Assembly (NCBI GenBank): GCA_902797625.1
Contig: CADBTU010000132.1
Location: 1 to 33,245 of the forward strand
DNA: 33,245 nt
From: an uncultured Bacteroidota bacterium
GTDB taxonomy: Bacteria; Bacteroidota; Bacteroidia; Bacteroidales; WCHB1-69
Direction: 5' to 3'
The notes under the pieces were generated by a model that had not been told where the DNA came from, did not search any database, and was given only the letters and a program-made list of their open reading frames with translations. Shown here one piece after another: positions 1 to 7,229 of this stretch; positions within the stretch are counted from its first letter, which is position 1, and each line of letters opens with the position of its first letter. Made by a program: the position numbers and the translations under genes.

Positions 1-292
1 TGGCAAGGTCAAAGTCGGACAAACCGTCAACGTCAAATTAGACAACTTCCCGTATCTGGAATATGGCATGGTCAAAGTGTGCATACGTAACATCTCGATG
101 GTTCCCGTGCAGGTGGATGAAAACACCAAAGCCTACATGCTCGAGGTGGAGTTTCCGGAGAATCTGGTTACAACATACGGCAAGGAACTGACTTTCAGCC
201 AAGAAATGACAGGTACGGCGGAAATCATCACCGAAGACCTGAGGCTTTTGGACAAGTTCATCAATCCTATAAGGGCGGTGATAAAGAAATAA
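1..292 (+). CDS. HlyD-family secretion adaptor, C-terminal fragment
   Basis: This is the 3' end of a gene that begins before the window; the frame is open from base 2 to the TAA at 290-292 (about 96 residues). It starts with GKVKVGQTVNVKLDN and continues through VTTYGKELTFSQEMTGTAEIITED to a basic end. This is the typical last beta-domain of membrane-fusion proteins that work with peptidase-containing ABC exporters of bacteriocins in Bacteroidetes (family knowledge). The protein would sit in the inner membrane and bridge to an outer-membrane channel. An internal ATG at 68 is only a methionine codon, not a start. GC is about 47-48% in the stretches I counted, against about 32% in a sampled stretch of the next gene, so it may be a recent arrival. 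The partner ABC protein is not in the window. The family call is firm; the substrate is unknown. Confidence 0.85.
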   Translation, partial: GKVKVGQTVNVKLDNFPYLEYGMVKVCIRNISMVPVQVDENTKAYMLEVEFPENLVTTYGKELTFSQEMTGTAEIITEDLRLLDKFINPIRAVIKK

Positions 293-463
293 ATAGGCTT
301 AACTCCCATTATTAACATTCTCTTTTATCTTTTTTCCTCTAAAAATCTTTTTACTCGCAAAAAAACACGAAAATACTGAGATGAAATTAATTAGCTGTTC
401 TAATTCTATGTCATCCTTCTTTTTAACACCTAAAATTTTTTACCAGAGAGTAAAAAAAAATGC

Positions 464-471
464 TAATTTTG
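464..471 (+). promoter_or_regulatory. Bacteroidetes -7 promoter element for the cysteine desulfidase gene
   Basis: TAATTTTG matches the Bacteroidetes -7 consensus TAnnTTTG exactly and lies 17 bases before the ATG at 489. No good TTTG -33 element is visible at the expected distance; that place is T-rich (436-441). A run of nine A (452-460) lies just upstream of the -7 element. Confidence 0.55.
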
Positions 472-488
472 CGGAATAATTATTATTT

Positions 489-1772
489 ATGACTTTAGAG
501 GAGAGAAGCAAGATTATTGAGTTAGTGAAGCGCGAAGTCGTTCCTGCTATGGGGTGCACTGAGCCTATGGCTGTTGCTTTAGCGGTAGCCAAAGCTAAAG
601 AAATTTTAGGCGACATTCCGAAACAAATTAGCGTAACTCTAAGTGCTAATATGCTTAAAAATGCTATGGGGGTCGGAATTCCTGGCACTGGTGGTATGAT
701 TGGCCTACCTATTGCCATTGCCTTGGGAGCTTTAGTTGGTAAATCAGAGTATTCTTTGGAAGTTCTTAAAGATTCTAACCAAGATACTGTTGAACTTGCA
801 AAAAAATTCATCTCTGAAAATAGAATTAAAATTCTTCAAAAAAAAGACACTTGCGAAAAACTTTACATTGAAGTAGAATGTCATAATGGAGATAATAATG
901 CAAGGGTTGTCATTAGTGGCACACACACTCATTTTACTCTCATTTCCAAAAATGGTAAAGAGCTTCTTAACGACAATTTAAACTCTTCAGATTCTACTGA
1001 TTCTAACGACCCATCGCTAACTCTGCGTCAAGTTTATGATTTTGCAACTACTGCACCAGTAAATGAGATACACTTTATTTTGGAGACAGCAGAACTAAAC
1101 AAACGCGCTGCCGAATTGGCTCTTGGTGCCCATTATGGCCATTCACTGGGAAGGCTTATTTTTTTGCAGCCAAAAACACAATTTTTCGGCAATGGTATTT
1201 ATTCAAAAATTCTCTCTTATACTTCAGCGGCCTGCGACGCACGAATGGCTGGTGCAAAAATTCCCGTTATGAGCAACTCGGGCAGCGGAAATCAAGGCAT
1301 AGCCGCAACACTTCCAGTGTGGGTATTCGCTAAAGAACGCCTAAAATCGGAAGATGATTTAGCTCGTGCGTTAATGCTTAGCCATCTTACTGTCATTTAT
1401 ATTAAACAAAGCTTTGGGCGCCTCTCCCCTCTCTGCGGATGTGTTGTTGCTGCTACAGGCTCTGCTTGTGGACTAACCTGGCTTATGGGTGGAAACTATG
1501 ACCAAGTATCTTACGCCGTAAAAAATATGATTGCAAACATCACAGGTATGATCTGCGACGGTGCAAAACCGAGTTGCTCGCTCAAAGTTGCAACGGGCGT
1601 CTCTACCGCAGTATTATCTGCAATGCTTGCTGTTGAAAACGAAGTTGTTTCTTCTGCCGAGGGTATTATAGATAACGATGTTGACAAGTGTGTACGAAAC
1701 ATGGCAAACATCGGAATACACGGAATGTGTGCTACCGACGACCTCGTTCTCAACATTATGACATCCAAATAA
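489..1772 (+). CDS. L-cysteine desulfidase family protein (UPF0597/CyuA-like)
   Basis: The 427-residue product belongs to the family of iron-sulfur L-cysteine desulfidases and the alpha part of iron-sulfur L-serine dehydratases (YhaM/CyuA, UPF0597). These split cysteine into pyruvate, ammonia and sulfide in the cytoplasm. Visible marks are MGCTEP with Cys23 near the N-terminus, the cluster CGCVVAATGSACG (Cys316, Cys318, Cys327) and CDGAKPSC (Cys356, Cys363). Three of these cysteines would bind the cluster, going by the archaeal enzyme. A glycine-rich stretch, GVGIPGTGGMIGLP, lies around residue 60. Full length for the family. The gene stands alone, with its own -7 element, and converges on murA with only 13 bases between the stops. 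Substrate (cysteine or serine) cannot be decided from sequence. Confidence 0.85.
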   Translation: MTLEERSKIIELVKREVVPAMGCTEPMAVALAVAKAKEILGDIPKQISVTLSANMLKNAMGVGIPGTGGMIGLPIAIALGALVGKSEYSLEVLKDSNQDTVELAKKFISENRIKILQKKDTCEKLYIEVECHNGDNNARVVISGTHTHFTLISKNGKELLNDNLNSSDSTDSNDPSLTLRQVYDFATTAPVNEIHFILETAELNKRAAELALGAHYGHSLGRLIFLQPKTQFFGNGIYSKILSYTSAACDARMAGAKIPVMSNSGSGNQGIAATLPVWVFAKERLKSEDDLARALMLSHLTVIYIKQSFGRLSPLCGCVVAATGSACGLTWLMGGNYDQVSYAVKNMIANITGMICDGAKPSCSLKVATGVSTAVLSAMLAVENEVVSSAEGIIDNDVDKCVRNMANIGIHGMCATDDLVLNIMTSK

Positions 1773-1785
1773 AAAATTTACTATC

Positions 1786-3093
1786 TTAAACTCTTTCTAT
1801 ATGGGCTCCTAAAGCATTTAGACGCTCAACAATATTCTCATATCCGCGATCTATCTGCTCAACATTCTGAATCACACTTCTACCTTCCGCAGACATAGCA
1901 GCTATGAGTAGTGCTATACCTGCTCGGATATCTGGCGAAGACATTTTGGTGGCTCGCAAAGCTCTCTCACGACCTAACCCCACTACTATAGCGCGATGAG
2001 GGTCGCAAAGTACTATTTGCGCTCCCATAGATTGTAACATATCAACAAAAAACAAACGACTTTCAAACATCTTCTGATGTATCAAAACACTACCCTTGGC
2101 TTGTATTGCCGTTACTAATGCTATACTTATCAAATCTGGAGTAAAACCAGGCCACGGTGCATCAGAAATTGTTAGTATTGTTGAGTCTATCGGATTTGTA
2201 AATATTTGGTAAAGCCTTTGACCGTGAACTATAATATCATCTCCTTTTTGCTCAAGACTGATACCCATTTTTCCAAAGGTGTAAGGAATAATTCCAAGAT
2301 GCTGACAAGCACAATCTTTAATAGTAAGCTCTGATTGGGTCATAGCAGCCATTCCTATGAAACTTCCAACTTCTATCATATCTGGCAAAATATGATGCTC
2401 ACAACCGTGTAACACTGAAACACCTTCAATAGTCAATAGATTTGAGCCTATTCCTGAAATTTTAGCACCCATTTTATTAAGCATGGTGCAAAGTTGATAT
2501 AAATATGGTTCACAAGCAGCGTTAAATATGGTTGTTTTACCTTCAGCAAGAACAGCAGCCATCACAATATTAGCGGTTCCCGTTACAGAAGGTTCATTCA
2601 AAAGCATATCACAACCCTTTAACTGCTTGGTTTCCAACTCAAAAAAACGCCCATCATCAGATGTACGAATATGTGCACCCAAACGCTCTAATCCCTCAAA
2701 ATGCGTTGTTAGAGGACGCCTTCCAATTTGATCTCCTCCTGGTCTCCCAGAATAAGCCTTTCCAAATCGTCCTAAAAGAGGACCTAAAACCATGATTGAT
2801 GCTCTAATCTTTGCAGAGAGTTTAACAAACTCATCTGTATGAAGATTCTCAAAGTCAACCGAATCTGCTTGAAATGTGAATGTATGTTTATCTATTTGAT
2901 TTACTTTAACACCTATCAAAGCAAGAATTTCACGATAACGTTGAGTATCTAAAATATCTGGAATATTGAAAATTGTAACAGGTTCTTTGGTCAAAAGAAC
3001 TGCCGAAAGAACCTGTAAAGCCTCATTTTTAGCACCTTGTGGTTCTATTTCTCCTTGCAAACGACAACCGCCATCTATTATAAATTCAGCCAT
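1786..3093 (-). CDS. murA: UDP-N-acetylglucosamine 1-carboxyvinyltransferase
   Basis: MurA transfers enolpyruvate from PEP to UDP-GlcNAc, the first committed step of peptidoglycan synthesis, in the cytoplasm. The 435-residue protein is full length and collinear with MurA: QGAKNEALQ with Lys22/Asn23 at the N-terminus, the active loop RPGGDQIGRRP around residue 121, SVTGTANIVMAA, and the late SPDIRAGIALLIAAMSAEG. The loop residue that is Cys115 in E. coli is Asp121 here. Such enzymes are active but are not alkylated by fosfomycin (known from mycobacteria and chlamydiae), and PGGD is, to my knowledge, usual in Bacteroidetes. The gene is last in the run glmM, two tlpA-like genes, pfp, murA; one base separates it from the pfp stop. 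Confidence 0.96.
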   Translation of the reverse strand: MAEFIIDGGCRLQGEIEPQGAKNEALQVLSAVLLTKEPVTIFNIPDILDTQRYREILALIGVKVNQIDKHTFTFQADSVDFENLHTDEFVKLSAKIRASIMVLGPLLGRFGKAYSGRPGGDQIGRRPLTTHFEGLERLGAHIRTSDDGRFFELETKQLKGCDMLLNEPSVTGTANIVMAAVLAEGKTTIFNAACEPYLYQLCTMLNKMGAKISGIGSNLLTIEGVSVLHGCEHHILPDMIEVGSFIGMAAMTQSELTIKDCACQHLGIIPYTFGKMGISLEQKGDDIIVHGQRLYQIFTNPIDSTILTISDAPWPGFTPDLISIALVTAIQAKGSVLIHQKMFESRLFFVDMLQSMGAQIVLCDPHRAIVVGLGRERALRATKMSSPDIRAGIALLIAAMSAEGRSVIQNVEQIDRGYENIVERLNALGAHIERV

Positions 3094-3094
3094 A

Positions 3095-4327
3095 TTAATC
3101 AGGTATGACTATTGGAAATTTTTGAGTAAATTCCATTCTGTACGGTGCACCTAAAATATTGGTTAAGAAATCAGTGTACTGCTCCGTAAACATAAACTTA
3201 TTAGCGTCATAATAAGCCGCAGGAAGAGGGAAATTTCCGATGTTGCCCATCTCTATTGAATCTGTATGAAATTCCTCAAGTTCATCGTAAGGAACTATAT
3301 CTCTCAGTACAGGCATTTTTCCATAGTCTTCTCGAAGCAACAAATCCACCACCTTATCAGCTAACGTTGATGTTAACCTACGATCATATTCATAACATTT
3401 TCCAGATCTTGGAATATAACCTGAAATCTGACCTCTGGCCTCAATACCTAAACGCTTATTGATTTCAGATGCAATAACACCGCTTACACCTCCAAATCGA
3501 GGGTGGCCGTATTCATCTAAATCTGAACTTGCATAAACCATACTGAGTTCTCCTTTCTCATCGTCCCACCAGCGAACACCCTCAGACGCTGCTATTATAA
3601 GACTACGTTTAGGAGAACGCATAAACATCTCTTTCACTGTTTCGAAAAAGAATTCTTTACGTTCCTTTGTCATCTCTACTTCTGGAACTAAGGCCATCTG
3701 AGCTCCCCCAAAGGTTGCTGAACCTGTAAGCCAACCTGCATCACGCCCCATAACTTCAAGCACCATTATACGCTGATGAGATTCGTTTGTGGTATGCAAC
3801 TTACTTGTGAGTTTTTTTATTGCCATAGCTCCTGAAGGGAAGCCTGGACAAAGAACGGTTTCGTGCTGTTGACCATTATAATGGTGATAAGTTCTCGTGC
3901 GAAGGTCATTATCTATAGTTTTTGGAAAACCTATCACTGGTATTCCATATTTTTCATACATTTGACGAGCAGCTCCGTTAGTATCGTCTCCTCCTATTGT
4001 AACCAATACATCAATTTTATAACGTTCTATATTTCGCAAAATCTGTTGTGAACGATCTTCTGGATTCTTTTTACTCGGAAATGGGTTTGTTCTACTTGAC
4101 AACAAGGCTGTTCCTCCATAAATTCCATTGTAAGGAATATTTGTTAAGTCAACTATATCGCCATCGCCTAAAAGACCTTTCCAACCTCGTAGAACGCCAT
4201 AAACACGAAAACCTAACATTGACGCCCTGTTTCGCACTGCCTCTATACTTGAGTTAATGGCTGGAGTATCTCCTCCACCTGAAAGAATTGCTAAAGTCTT
4301 ACCATTAAATAATTTCTCTTTTCTCAT
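3095..4327 (-). CDS. pfp: Pyrophosphate-dependent 6-phosphofructokinase
   Basis: This 410-residue cytoplasmic enzyme phosphorylates fructose 6-phosphate. The nucleotide/phosphate site opens with LSGGGDTPAINS (residues 15-26). GGDDTNGA (112-119) has Asp115 where ATP enzymes have Gly, and PKTIDND (135-141) has Lys136 followed by the catalytic TIDND. These two changes are the established marks of PPi as donor, which makes the step reversible. MGRDAGW (about residue 195) contacts the sugar phosphate. It sits between the second tlpA-like gene (12 bases) and murA (1 base), so it is almost surely co-transcribed with both. The context ties glycolytic flux to cell-wall precursor synthesis, which is inference. 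The symbol pfp is used for the PPi type. Confidence 0.92.
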   Translation of the reverse strand: MRKEKLFNGKTLAILSGGGDTPAINSSIEAVRNRASMLGFRVYGVLRGWKGLLGDGDIVDLTNIPYNGIYGGTALLSSRTNPFPSKKNPEDRSQQILRNIERYKIDVLVTIGGDDTNGAARQMYEKYGIPVIGFPKTIDNDLRTRTYHHYNGQQHETVLCPGFPSGAMAIKKLTSKLHTTNESHQRIMVLEVMGRDAGWLTGSATFGGAQMALVPEVEMTKERKEFFFETVKEMFMRSPKRSLIIAASEGVRWWDDEKGELSMVYASSDLDEYGHPRFGGVSGVIASEINKRLGIEARGQISGYIPRSGKCYEYDRRLTSTLADKVVDLLLREDYGKMPVLRDIVPYDELEEFHTDSIEMGNIGNFPLPAAYYDANKFMFTEQYTDFLTNILGAPYRMEFTQKFPIVIPD

Positions 4328-4339
4328 ATTTTTTTCATT

Positions 4340-5866
4340 TTATTGTTTTCCACTATTTCTACTCTCCTGTAATTTCTCATACTCTTCGAGGAACTGAGGA
4401 ATACTAAACATATCAATACGCTTATTTAAAATTATCTCATGGTTCTTATTTATGATAAACATCGCAGGATTACCCATCTCATAAATGTTAAAATACTCTA
4501 AATAATCTATGTTACCTTTGTTACCTCCTACTTGAATCCAGGGATATTTATTTTCACGCACATAGCGCTTCCATCTTGGAATATCAGAATCGTTTGCTAT
4601 ACCATAAACTTCAAAGTTTCGTTTGCCTATATTCTCTAAAGAGTCATAAACTTGGCATAATTTCTTAGCCTCTTTTTTACAAGTAGGACAATCAGGGTCA
4701 TAAAACCAAAGAATTGTATATGGTTTATCTATCTTATATGAAGAGTGCCAATTTCGTATATCTTCGCTTAAATTAGTATCTGGAATTATTAATTCTGGTG
4801 CTATTTTTCCTATTAGAATTGGTTCTAAACGTTTAATTCTTTTTTGATATTTTGCAATCACATCTTCATCCAACCAATAACATTTACCTTTTAATTGATT
4901 ATTTTTAGCAATATGATAGAAAACCGCATCGTGACCAATAATTTTACTCGTTTCAAATTTATAAGATAGCCAATCCACACAATAACGATACATAAACGTA
5001 TCGGCCTCTGTTTTTTTCAAGAAAATATCAATGTATTTGTTAATAGTATCTGATTCTTGATGATAGAGAACTTTTAAAAAGTATTCGTTAAGCTTTGGGT
5101 CGAAAGATGGAATATAAATAAATCGTCCATCGCCAAGGTCAAAATTATCCCAATAATGCAAACGAAAATAGGCAGCTTGCCTTTGATAATCAGGTGTTCC
5201 ATCCTCATTTTCAAATCTTGGCACCTCTATTTCTTTATAAGATTTTTGCATCTTCGAGAAAAGATAGTCTGGATTATCTCTGATAAAATCATCAATAAAA
5301 TTAACCATATCATCATTTAATTCCGACAGTTTATTCTTATAGTACTCAGCACTATCCGTCTTTCCTGCATCTTCAAACTCTTTGCGTTTTTTCGACCATT
5401 GAGAAGCTTTTTTCTGCGCTGAAGATGTTTTCTTTTGAAAGCGCAACATATCAGCATTTTCAGGAGAGTTTCTAACCGAGAAATTATCAACATTTCCTGT
5501 TGTATCTAAATTATACTCAAAGTGTTGGTTTCTATCTAAAATAAAATTCAAATATAGCTTTTTATCGTATGAAACTAATGAATATAAACCGTCATCATAA
5601 CGATTTGTGCCTTTAAAAACATACTTTCCTTTAGAAACTGCTTCGGCAGAGTCTTTTAAAATTAACTTATCATTATAGTGTATTACAAGAAACACTTTAG
5701 GATCTTGAGCATTTTTAATATTAAAAACAATCTCGTGTCCACTCCCATCACGATAGGGAGGATTATTATTTGCAAAAAATAAATTTCCAATACAAATGTT
5801 ATTCGTTAATGCGAATCCTGAAATGGTTAAACTTAAAAAAACTGCTAACAATACGCTATTTCTCAT
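4340..5866 (-). CDS. TlpA-like exported thioredoxin-fold protein (second of tandem pair)
   Basis: The 508-residue product starts with a signal peptide (MRNSVLLAVFLSLTISGFA) and ends in a thioredoxin-fold domain of about 150 residues. Its redox motif is WFYDPDCPTCKKE (Cys393, Cys396), and NPAMFI holds the expected cis-proline. The N-terminal half looks like the DUF4369-type beta domain common before TlpA domains in Bacteroidetes; the middle is helical, charged and lysine-rich (roughly residues 145-200). It probably reduces or exchanges disulfides in the periplasm; the partner is unknown. The ATG at 5866 is chosen because the frame upstream reaches only a TTG (5896) that would overlap the preceding gene and bury the signal peptide. 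Thirteen bases separate it from the paralog upstream. Confidence 0.8.
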   Translation of the reverse strand: MRNSVLLAVFLSLTISGFALTNNICIGNLFFANNNPPYRDGSGHEIVFNIKNAQDPKVFLVIHYNDKLILKDSAEAVSKGKYVFKGTNRYDDGLYSLVSYDKKLYLNFILDRNQHFEYNLDTTGNVDNFSVRNSPENADMLRFQKKTSSAQKKASQWSKKRKEFEDAGKTDSAEYYKNKLSELNDDMVNFIDDFIRDNPDYLFSKMQKSYKEIEVPRFENEDGTPDYQRQAAYFRLHYWDNFDLGDGRFIYIPSFDPKLNEYFLKVLYHQESDTINKYIDIFLKKTEADTFMYRYCVDWLSYKFETSKIIGHDAVFYHIAKNNQLKGKCYWLDEDVIAKYQKRIKRLEPILIGKIAPELIIPDTNLSEDIRNWHSSYKIDKPYTILWFYDPDCPTCKKEAKKLCQVYDSLENIGKRNFEVYGIANDSDIPRWKRYVRENKYPWIQVGGNKGNIDYLEYFNIYEMGNPAMFIINKNHEIILNKRIDMFSIPQFLEEYEKLQESRNSGKQ

Positions 5867-5879
5867 TGTTACATTTATT

Positions 5880-7220
5880 TTATTCTTGTTTTTCAATTAA
5901 GTCAATAATCTCTTCTAACGATTTTTGACGTGCTATTATTGCATGTTTTTGTGAATTATCAATTAGAAGAACTACAGGAGTTGTTACAATATCAAAATAT
6001 TCAATAAAATCAATATTTGGTTCACCCATAGATGTACTGAGATTTATCCAATCTGAAAGATTATTTTGTTCAGAAAAAGCTTTCCAACGTTCAAAATCAT
6101 CATTAACTTCCACTGCGAAAACTTCAAAATCGAGTACATCAGCCTTTGTTTCATATAATTCGTGAAGAATTGGCGTCTCTTCTTGACAGTGATCGCAATC
6201 TGGATCCCAAAACCAAAGTATTGTATATTTTGTGGTTATATCTTTTGTTGAATGAATCTTCCCGTCTATGTCGTATGCTCGCAATTCTGGTATTTGGGTT
6301 CCTACTGCAAGTCGGCGAGCTTTATCCATCTGACGTTTCACACTTCTCAACATATCGTCAGGTATCCAACTTTTGTCAGAATTATCATAGATATCAAGCA
6401 TAACACTCTCATAAAATGGATCTCCTTTAGACAAAAACAGATTATAACAAGCATACCTATAATTATTTTTCAGTCTCTTGCCCCCCCTACCCGAACATTC
6501 AAGTATCTCATTAACAATACTCTTTATTTGTTCTACAGAAAAATTTTCAGATGAAAGATACAAGCCTAACATCTCCATAAAATCCTTAAAAGAGGTAGAA
6601 TTGCAATATCTTGCATCTGAAAAATCAAACTTTTTCAAAATATTCTCAAATTCACTAATAGATGTTTTGTCTTCATAAACAAAAGAATATAATTCATTAG
6701 TAAAATTCAAAAATTGACTAAGAAAACTACCCTTAATATCATATAGTAAATCATTTTGAGGAAAGCCCGATAGTGTCCAGAGAATCTTATTCTCATCAGA
6801 TTTTTCTATGTAAAATTTATCATTTTTCGCGGTAATCTTAATATTATTTTTATGATTTAACACTAAAGGAGGCATATTCTCATAAAAATCAATTTTAAAG
6901 AAACCTGTTTGTAATTTTTCTTTATTATTCTCTGTAAAATTCTGTTTTTTTTGAAAAACTGCCGTTTTACTTCTGATAGTGGCACTATCAATAATTATTT
7001 TTTCTCCTAATATATAAGCGTAAAGATATAATTTTCTGTTTTCGGGTAGAATTGTTGCCTCTTTAAGATCTATTTTAATTATGTATTCGCTAACAAAATT
7101 ATCATTTGGAGCAATTTTCGAGTTATAGTCATCATTACAAACAACAAAAGAATAATCTTGTGCTTGCAAGTTAAGAAAGGATAATATAGGTATAAGAAAA
7201 AGTGTTATGTATTTTTTCAC
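5880..7220 (-). CDS. TlpA-like exported thioredoxin-fold protein (first of tandem pair)
   Basis: A 446-residue protein with a GTG start and a clear signal peptide (MKKYITLFLIPILSFLNLQAQ). The C-terminal thioredoxin-fold domain carries WFWDPDCDHCQEE (Cys342, Cys345) and the cis-proline motif VTTPV. The N-terminal part is a diverged beta-rich domain of the kind found before TlpA domains; the middle is helical. It has the same plan as the gene downstream, and the two share the WF.DPDC..C core, so they look like an old duplication that has since diverged, especially outside the redox domain. A G7 run on the coding strand (6481-6487) lies at about residue 245, ahead of the redox domain. Nine bases separate it from the glmM-like stop. 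Likely a periplasmic thiol-disulfide protein; the target is unknown. Confidence 0.8.
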   Translation of the reverse strand: MKKYITLFLIPILSFLNLQAQDYSFVVCNDDYNSKIAPNDNFVSEYIIKIDLKEATILPENRKLYLYAYILGEKIIIDSATIRSKTAVFQKKQNFTENNKEKLQTGFFKIDFYENMPPLVLNHKNNIKITAKNDKFYIEKSDENKILWTLSGFPQNDLLYDIKGSFLSQFLNFTNELYSFVYEDKTSISEFENILKKFDFSDARYCNSTSFKDFMEMLGLYLSSENFSVEQIKSIVNEILECSGRGGKRLKNNYRYACYNLFLSKGDPFYESVMLDIYDNSDKSWIPDDMLRSVKRQMDKARRLAVGTQIPELRAYDIDGKIHSTKDITTKYTILWFWDPDCDHCQEETPILHELYETKADVLDFEVFAVEVNDDFERWKAFSEQNNLSDWINLSTSMGEPNIDFIEYFDIVTTPVVLLIDNSQKHAIIARQKSLEEIIDLIEKQE

Positions 7221-7229
7221 AATTTAAAA

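Noticed and set aside
440..811. 123-codon open frame on the minus strand over the start of the cysteine desulfidase gene
   Set aside because: It lies antisense to a well-supported gene with family motifs and has no recognisable domain; its residues mirror codon bias of the real gene.
5867..5896. TTG start giving a longer second TlpA-like protein
   Set aside because: It overlaps the upstream gene, adds a charged stretch before the signal peptide, and a normal ATG is present at 5866.
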